A DNA stretch of 12,151 nt from Thermoplasmata archaeon. Its GTDB lineage: Archaea > Thermoplasmatota > Thermoplasmata > Thermoplasmatales > Thermoplasmataceae. The stretch is from NCBI GenBank assembly GCA_021797025.1, contig JAKAAK010000071.1, forward strand, positions 1 to 12,151. The letters are read 5' to 3'. A program made the position numbers and the translations under genes. Positions 1 to 4,257 of the stretch are shown piece after piece. The number at the start of each line of letters is the position of its first letter. Position 1 is the first letter of the stretch. The notes beneath the pieces are model-generated. The model had not been told where the DNA came from, did not search any database, and saw nothing but the letters and a program-made list of their open reading frames with translations.

Positions 1-121
1 CGGAAAAGGTACATGCTGCACCTCTGATGAACCCGATGTAAGTACATAATATAAAGGCAGATTTTGCAATATGATACATACTGCGGCAAGTCACAAGGTT
101 TTTTACAAAGAGGAAATAATC

Positions 122-131
122 TATTTATATA
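122..131 (+). promoter_or_regulatory. TATA-like promoter element of the ModA-like gene
   Basis: The run TATTTATATA is an archaeal TATA-type element. Its centre lies about 22-24 bases before the ATG at 150, with a purine-rich stretch (AAAGAGGAAATAA) just upstream that could serve as a TFB recognition element. This spacing places the transcription start at or next to the start codon, so the mRNA is probably leaderless. No Shine-Dalgarno sequence precedes the ATG. The call rests on spacing and base composition only. Confidence 0.5.
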
Positions 132-149
132 TCTGTAATATCGTTAATT

Positions 150-875
150 ATGAAATTCGCTTCTCCAGGATTTGATATGGTTTCTGACTTTTTCGGGCAT
201 ACAGACGGAATTAAAATGTCTGTAACAGGAAACCAGTGGTTTGTTGCCCCTCAAATTGTTGCACATTTTGAATCTAAAAGTATTAAAGTTTATATTGAAG
301 CACTACCCTCTGTTCTCGTGAGAAAAAGGGCAAACGGGGCTCCGCTCAGTCTAGGGAATCTTCAGATAGATGGAATCCCGGAACTGGTATGCATTGATAA
401 TAATTTATTGCACGGAATGAAGTTTAGCCAAAAATTTGAGGCATTTGAGGACCATTTATGTATTGCGTGGGTTGGAACCAAGGAACAGCCGGATATATGT
501 AAAATTAAAAAGGAAAAGCTGGCCATACCGAATCCAAGGCTTTCGTCCGCAGGCATGATATTTAAGAAATACTATGAAAAAAATTGTGGTTACTACGGAG
601 ATCTTAAAGGAGTGGCTATAATATGTGATATTCATCACCGGGAAATCCCACAGAAAATAATGTCCGGTACCGCAGATTATGGAATCTTGTGGGAAAGTGA
701 GGCAAGATACTGGAAATTCAAATATTATGTACCGGACGATGTAGAAATGAAATTTTCATGGATACTGGCAAAAAATTCCAGCCAGCAATCCGAAACAGTA
801 TTTAATGCAATAAAATCGGGTGTCCTCAGTGAGTATTATAATAAGTATCAATTTAACAATATATTGCAAAAATGA
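150..875 (+). CDS. ModA-like substrate-binding-fold protein lacking a signal peptide
   Basis: This 241-residue protein looks like a type-2 periplasmic-binding fold of the COG0725 (ModA-like) kind. The signature resembles, from memory, a bacterial branch annotated as molybdate ABC-transporter binding proteins. It has a first-lobe opening SVTGNQWFVAP (about 24-34), then VYIEALPSVLVRKR (47-60, like VYVETIPPG in the bacterial proteins), a hinge-like PNPRLSSAG (127-135), HHREIPQKI (162-170) and GTADYGILWESEA (173-185, the usual 'G-AD-GI-W' motif). The N-terminus has no hydrophobic signal segment or lipobox. In-frame stops at 72 and 117 leave no room for a longer start, so the protein is probably cytoplasmic. 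No ABC permease or ATPase gene lies next to it in the window. Ligand unknown: an oxyanion is possible but not shown. It may be a cytosolic sensor or scavenger rather than a transporter part. The reading frame is secure; the family call is moderate. Confidence 0.6.
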   Translation: MKFASPGFDMVSDFFGHTDGIKMSVTGNQWFVAPQIVAHFESKSIKVYIEALPSVLVRKRANGAPLSLGNLQIDGIPELVCIDNNLLHGMKFSQKFEAFEDHLCIAWVGTKEQPDICKIKKEKLAIPNPRLSSAGMIFKKYYEKNCGYYGDLKGVAIICDIHHREIPQKIMSGTADYGILWESEARYWKFKYYVPDDVEMKFSWILAKNSSQQSETVFNAIKSGVLSEYYNKYQFNNILQK

Positions 876-913
876 CATGTTGCTGTAAATAGACAAAATA
901 TTATTAAAAATCC

Positions 914-934
914 TTTTATATTAGTTTTATCTTA
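914..934 (+). promoter_or_regulatory. TATA-like elements before the unknown gene at 957
   Basis: Two overlapping candidates are visible: TTTTATATTA at 914-923 and TTTTATCTTA at 925-934. From the first, transcription would begin near 945, inside the palindrome at 940-955. From the second it would begin near the ATG at 957, giving a leaderless mRNA. No Shine-Dalgarno sequence precedes the ATG. I cannot decide between them from sequence alone. Confidence 0.4.
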
Positions 935-939
935 TTCAT

Positions 940-955
940 TTAGACAGTGGTCTAA
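940..955. promoter_or_regulatory. Perfect 6+4+6 inverted repeat directly before a start codon
   Basis: TTAGAC and GTCTAA form a perfect inverted repeat around the spacer AGTG, ending one base before the ATG at 957. The position covers the predicted transcription start, which is where an archaeal winged-helix repressor would block RNA polymerase. An RNA hairpin at the 5' end of the message is the alternative. The symmetry is seen directly; the operator role is inferred. Confidence 0.4.
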
Positions 956-956
956 T

Positions 957-1775
957 ATGAAAGATAAAATGGAATTACTGTGGAACAGCATTGTAAGATA
1001 TTCCCGAAGGAATGAAATTTCTATATATTATTCCACTGATGTGGATATAGTAATCAGTTTTGAATGGGATAAACGTATGGGCGGTGCATCAAAATTCCTC
1101 AAGAATGCTAAAGACAATGGAATAGAATCTATTGTGATTTCCATAAAAAGATTCGAAGATGAAGATATGGATTGCTCCTCTATAGACTGCAAAAAATATC
1201 AAAATAAAATCGCAGAGCTTGACATTATGTACATAGCCAATGACGTTGGATATAAATACCATGAAGAAGCAGATTGGTTTTCCGAGCTGAATACTTTCAA
1301 TATAGACGATCTTCTGGATGAAAATGAGGAGAAAAAAGTATTGCCATTAACAAGGGAAGTAAATGAAAAATCAATAGATTCTCTTATTCAGGATATGCTA
1401 CAGTATCTGGACAATGAATCATTTGATTACGGAGAGGACGAAATAGATACCGGCATAAAAGGCTTCTGGATGGATAAAGGCATTAATTTTGACTTTCCAA
1501 TAGAACAGGAATTAAAAATGAAAATTGACAGGGTAAACAGAGAAGCACGCAAAAAAATTGATAAAAGTGTTAAATCCGAGGAAAGAAAAAAGTTACTGAA
1601 GTTAATACCCGGGGTAATCAAAGATAAAATCGGGAATACCGGTGATATGATTTCCAGAGATCAATTAAAGACCTATCTTTCTGATAAAGGCATAACTGTA
1701 AATATAGCTTCTAATATAGATTATATGTATAATCAGATATTGAAGGAGATCAAAATACAGAATAAAAAATACTGA
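957..1775 (+). CDS. Hypothetical protein, 272 residues
   Basis: I do not recognise this protein. It is soluble in appearance, with no signal peptide or membrane segment. The first ~65 residues alternate predicted strands and helices (EISIYYSTDVDIVISFEW at 20-37, then a Lys-rich helix and SIVISIKRF at 58-66), which suggests a small alpha/beta domain. An acidic linker follows (66-78 and 117-126). A highly charged helical stretch covers about 183-215, and the last ~55 residues (IPGVIKDKIGN...LKTYLSDKGI...) could form a small helical or winged-helix-like domain. Cysteines at 73 and 78 are not in a recognisable metal motif. ATG 957 was chosen because of its promoter spacing; Met5 at 969 is an alternative. 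It is transcribed alone, 81 bases after the ModA-like gene, behind its own promoter and palindrome. The length, normal codon use and clean frame make it a real gene; the function is unknown. Confidence 0.8.
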   Translation: MKDKMELLWNSIVRYSRRNEISIYYSTDVDIVISFEWDKRMGGASKFLKNAKDNGIESIVISIKRFEDEDMDCSSIDCKKYQNKIAELDIMYIANDVGYKYHEEADWFSELNTFNIDDLLDENEEKKVLPLTREVNEKSIDSLIQDMLQYLDNESFDYGEDEIDTGIKGFWMDKGINFDFPIEQELKMKIDRVNREARKKIDKSVKSEERKKLLKLIPGVIKDKIGNTGDMISRDQLKTYLSDKGITVNIASNIDYMYNQILKEIKIQNKKY

Positions 1776-1833
1776 TATTATAGTTATAATACCCGGAATA
1801 AATTAGTCATAAAAAAGAAAATAATCTCAAATA

Positions 1834-1842
1834 TTTATTTTT
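1834..1842 (+). terminator. T-rich transcription stop after the unknown gene
   Basis: The stretch TTTATTTTT lies about 60 bases after the stop codon at 1775. Archaeal RNA polymerase ends transcription at oligo-T tracts without needing a hairpin, so this is a plausible stop. The whole gap is AT-rich, so the signal is weak. Confidence 0.3.
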
Positions 1843-1876
1843 CTTATATATAAAGGCATATTTTTGTAATTATTGT

Positions 1877-1888
1877 CACTAATTAGTG
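1877..1888. promoter_or_regulatory. Perfect 12-base palindrome upstream of tes
   Basis: CACTAATTAGTG reads the same on both strands. It sits about 35 bases upstream of the TATA-like element of tes, where an activator or repressor dimer could bind. The word ATTAG recurs at 1802, 1882, 1898, 1949 and 1957 in the same gap. No known archaeal regulator site is recognised, and AT-rich DNA produces some palindromes by chance. Confidence 0.35.
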
Positions 1889-1920
1889 TTTTGCATTATT
1901 AGCATAAAAAAAGACAAAAC

Positions 1921-1930
1921 ATATATATTA
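1921..1930 (+). promoter_or_regulatory. TATA-like promoter element of tes
   Basis: ATATATATTA, preceded by the A-rich run AAAAAAAGACAAAAC, is the best TATA candidate. A start about 26 bases downstream would fall near 1950, giving a leader of roughly 20 bases before the ATG at 1972. That leader would hold the Shine-Dalgarno sequence, unlike the other genes in the window. Confidence 0.45.
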
Positions 1931-1953
1931 TTCTATATGCTTAACATGATTAG

Positions 1954-1970
1954 TTAATTAGGTGAATTAA
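1954..1970 (+). promoter_or_regulatory. tes ribosome binding site inside a small inverted repeat
   Basis: AGGTGA at 1960-1965 matches the archaeal Shine-Dalgarno consensus (part of AGGAGGTGATCC) and ends 6 bases before the ATG, which supports 1972 as the start. It is flanked by TTAATT (1954-1959) and AATTAA (1965-1970), a perfect inverted repeat with AGGTG in the five-base middle. A hairpin would present most of the Shine-Dalgarno in its loop, but an all-A/U stem would be weak at the temperature of a thermoacidophile. The sequence could equally be a protein site. Confidence 0.5.
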
Positions 1971-1971
1971 T

Positions 1972-3798
1972 ATGGTATTGACAGAAGAAAGAAATAAATC
2001 CGAGGTCAGACTGGCGAATGACTTTGAGATAAGTAGAAACGCGCCTTTCAAGACTGTAGATGAATTCTTGAAAAGTATGGGCCATTTAATTACAGACGAT
2101 ATGCTTGTTTTAAGAGTAACAGAAAGCTTATGCCCTCTGTGTGCAGATGAGGAGAAATTCGATCAGATGAGAGTTCCTGCTATCGTGTATGAAGAAGGGG
2201 GAGAAGTTGATCTTATCAAGGAATGCGCAGAACATGGAATAACAAAGGAAAAGTACTGGGAAGATTATGATATGTATGAGGAGGCAAAAAAATTCCAGGA
2301 CAAAGAGGGTACAAAAATATTGAACCCGAATGTTGCAGTATATGCAGACAAAATTGTTTGCCCTACACACTGCGGTCTCTGTGTAAAGCATAAATCCCAT
2401 ACAGGATTGGGGAACGTCGTTATAACAAACAGGTGTGACCTTTCATGCTGGTATTGCTTCTTCTATGCAAAGGAGAATGAGCCAATATACGAGCCGTCTC
2501 TTGATCAGATAAGATTAATGCTCAGAAGAATGAGAAACGAGAAACCCGTTGGAGCCAACGCAGTTCAGATAACAGGCGGAGAGCCAACCCTTAGAGATGA
2601 TATTATAGATGTAATAAGAATCGCCAGGGAAGAAGGCTATGAACATGTTCAGATGAACACAAACAGTGTAAGAGCAGCATATGATCCAGACTTCGTCAAG
2701 AGGGCAAGGGATGCAGGATCCAACGTTGTTTACACCAGTTTCGACGGGCCAACACCAAGATCAAATCCTAAGAACTTCTGGGAAATACCAATGGCACTGG
2801 AGCATTACAAGCAGGCACCGATGGGAGTTGTACTTGTGCCCACTGTTATAGGCGGAATAAATGATATGTACCTGGGAGATATGATAAAGTTTGCAAAATC
2901 CAATATGGATGTTGTAAGGGGACTCAATTTCCAGCCGGTAAGTCTTGTGGGAAGGATGTCCGATCGTGCCAGAGCTAGGCAGAGGATAACAATTCCTGGG
3001 GCAATAAAAAAGATCGAGCAGCAGCTCGATGGTGCAATAGGAAGGGAAGATTTCTTCACAGTGCCAGCTACAACTGATGTATCAAACTTCGTTGCAGCGC
3101 TTAAAGGTCATCCAACATACAAGTTATCCATACACTTTGCATGCGGAATGGGAACATACATATTCATTGACAACGATAAGATCATACCTGTAACCAGGTT
3201 TGTTGATGTCAAGGGAATGTTTGAGTACCTTTCAGAACTGGGAGATGACATAAAATATGCAAAATGGCAGGCACCCAAGAAAGTAGAATCCGTTACCAAG
3301 CTGCTGTTAAACCTGAAGAAATTCGTGGATTACAGCAAGGCACCGGAGGGATTCAAACTGAAGGATATGGTATACAACGCATTCACAGAAGGCGACTACC
3401 ATGGACTGAAGGCTTTCCATTACAAGTCCCTGTTTGTTGGATTTATGCACTTCCAGGATCCGTACACATATGATGTAGACCGTGTCGAGAGATGCGATAT
3501 ACACTATGCAATGCCAGATGGAAGGGTCATACCTTTCTGTGCATTCAATGTGATACCGGAACTTTACAGGGATTCAACACAGAGAAAATACTCAATACCT
3601 GCAAATGTGTATGAGGAAAAGACAGGATTTGACCTGAAGAAGGACAAATACTTCAGAAAATACACCGTGGAGGAAAAGAAGAGGATCATACGCTTCTACG
3701 AAAGAAGCCTTGGCAGAAACCTTACCTCCAAGGAAATCGGACTTGACCTGGACAAGGATGAAATACCCATGATATCATCCGTAAATCCGGATCAATAA
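1972..3798 (+). CDS. tes: Tetraether lipid synthase, radical SAM enzyme (Tes, MJ0619 family)
   Basis: Tes joins the phytanyl tails of two archaeol-type lipids through carbon-carbon bonds to make the membrane-spanning GDGT tetraethers typical of Thermoplasmatales. The 608-residue protein has the radical SAM cluster motif CDLSCWYC (Cys155, Cys159, Cys162) and the SAM-binding GGEP at 202-205. Extra cysteines fit the additional iron sites known for this family: CPLC (54-57) and CPTHCGLC (130-137, followed by KHKSH) before the core, and Cys391, Cys508 and Cys523 after it. It has no membrane span, as expected for an enzyme that holds lipid tails in a cavity. ATG 1972 is fixed by a good Shine-Dalgarno sequence 6 bases upstream. 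It appears monocistronic. Codons lean toward C-ending Phe, Tyr and Asn and AAG Lys more than in the two upstream genes, as if strongly expressed. The family call is from recall of motifs; a related radical SAM lipid or methyl-transfer enzyme is the alternative. Confidence 0.88.
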   Translation: MVLTEERNKSEVRLANDFEISRNAPFKTVDEFLKSMGHLITDDMLVLRVTESLCPLCADEEKFDQMRVPAIVYEEGGEVDLIKECAEHGITKEKYWEDYDMYEEAKKFQDKEGTKILNPNVAVYADKIVCPTHCGLCVKHKSHTGLGNVVITNRCDLSCWYCFFYAKENEPIYEPSLDQIRLMLRRMRNEKPVGANAVQITGGEPTLRDDIIDVIRIAREEGYEHVQMNTNSVRAAYDPDFVKRARDAGSNVVYTSFDGPTPRSNPKNFWEIPMALEHYKQAPMGVVLVPTVIGGINDMYLGDMIKFAKSNMDVVRGLNFQPVSLVGRMSDRARARQRITIPGAIKKIEQQLDGAIGREDFFTVPATTDVSNFVAALKGHPTYKLSIHFACGMGTYIFIDNDKIIPVTRFVDVKGMFEYLSELGDDIKYAKWQAPKKVESVTKLLLNLKKFVDYSKAPEGFKLKDMVYNAFTEGDYHGLKAFHYKSLFVGFMHFQDPYTYDVDRVERCDIHYAMPDGRVIPFCAFNVIPELYRDSTQRKYSIPANVYEEKTGFDLKKDKYFRKYTVEEKKRIIRFYERSLGRNLTSKEIGLDLDKDEIPMISSVNPDQ

Positions 3799-3805
3799 AC
3801 CCATA

Positions 3806-3814
3806 TTTTATTTT
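3806..3814 (+). terminator. T-rich transcription stop after tes
   Basis: TTTTATTTT begins 8 bases after the tes stop codon and just before the TATA element of the archease gene. An oligo-T tract here would end the tes transcript. There is no hairpin, which is usual for archaea. Confidence 0.4.
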
Positions 3815-3824
3815 AGTGTTAGAT

Positions 3825-3836
3825 TTTATATTTATA
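3825..3836 (+). promoter_or_regulatory. TATA-like promoter element of the archease gene
   Basis: TTTATATTTATA is centred about 23-25 bases before the ATG at 3853, so transcription should start at or next to the start codon and give a leaderless mRNA. The ATG has no Shine-Dalgarno sequence. Confidence 0.5.
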
Positions 3837-3852
3837 ATTATTATTACTTGTT

Positions 3853-4254
3853 ATGATTTATGACATTCTGGATCATACTGCGGATCTCAAAGTCAAAATA
3901 TACGGAAATTCTTATCTCACAATTTTTGAAAATTCTATAATTGCCATGTCTGATTTAATAGTGGATAGAGAATTTCTGAAACCAGATTTCTATAAACCTA
4001 TTGATATTGAAAAAAATTCTCCGGACGATATACTGGTAAATTTGCTTAATGACATCCTTTTTTATATGGAATACGAGGATGTTATATATTTCACTTCAGA
4101 ACTGGAGTTCGCAGGAAACAGGCTTCACGGCACCATTTATGGATCCCATTTACCCAGTAATGTAGAATATAAAAATGTTATAAAGGCAGTTACATATTAT
4201 AATCTCAGGATGGACCCGGAACATGGATCCGCCACAGTTGTATTCGACATCTGA
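3853..4254 (+). CDS. Archease, tRNA-splicing ligase RtcB cofactor
   Basis: Archease is a small metal-binding protein that speeds guanylylation and turnover of the RNA ligase RtcB, which seals tRNA halves after intron removal. The 133-residue protein has the normal family length. It opens with the diagnostic YDILDHTADLKVKIYG (3-18), carries the middle helix block DDILVNLLNDILFYME (58-73), and ends with IKAVTYYNL (110-118) and the C-terminal VVFDI (129-133). Asp11, Asp38 and Asp132 are candidates for the metal site known in this family. No rtcB gene is present in the window. The gene has its own promoter after tes. Its stop codon abuts the leuS stop codon on the other strand, so its transcript must run into leuS antisense. 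No alternative identity is likely. Confidence 0.93.
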   Translation: MIYDILDHTADLKVKIYGNSYLTIFENSIIAMSDLIVDREFLKPDFYKPIDIEKNSPDDILVNLLNDILFYMEYEDVIYFTSELEFAGNRLHGTIYGSHLPSNVEYKNVIKAVTYYNLRMDPEHGSATVVFDI

Positions 4255-4257
4255 TCA
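4252..4257. other. TGATCA palindrome forming the stop codons of two convergent genes
   Basis: TGA at 4252-4254 ends archease on the + strand, and TCA at 4255-4257 reads as TGA on the - strand and ends leuS. The two stops form one six-base palindrome with no spacer, so any terminators lie inside the opposite coding region. T-rich tracts such as the one at 4409-4424, read on the + strand, could stop the archease transcript. Confidence 0.9.

Noticed and set aside
1..49. Possible 3' end of an upstream + strand gene (frame ending ...APLMNPM at 41, or another ending at 49)
   Set aside because: Only 13-16 codons are visible in two competing frames and neither shows a recognisable motif. A - strand gene starting near 14 or 47 is equally possible, so no call was made.
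8..87. Degenerate direct repeat, GGTACATGCTGC at 8-19 and GATACATACTGC at 73-84
   Set aside because: Only two short imperfect copies, with no third copy or regular spacing; too weak to separate from chance.
71..175. Short open frame of 34 codons overlapping the ModA-like gene start
   Set aside because: It has no promoter at the right distance, no Shine-Dalgarno and no protein-like features, and it runs through the promoter of the better supported gene.
1776..1971. Checked for a tRNA, small RNA or riboswitch
   Set aside because: No cloverleaf, no GC-rich stems and no conserved RNA motif was found; very AT-rich with only promoter-like signals and palindromes.
3264..3473. Open frame inside tes in another frame
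   Set aside because: It lies wholly within the conserved tes coding sequence and is explained by codon bias of that gene.
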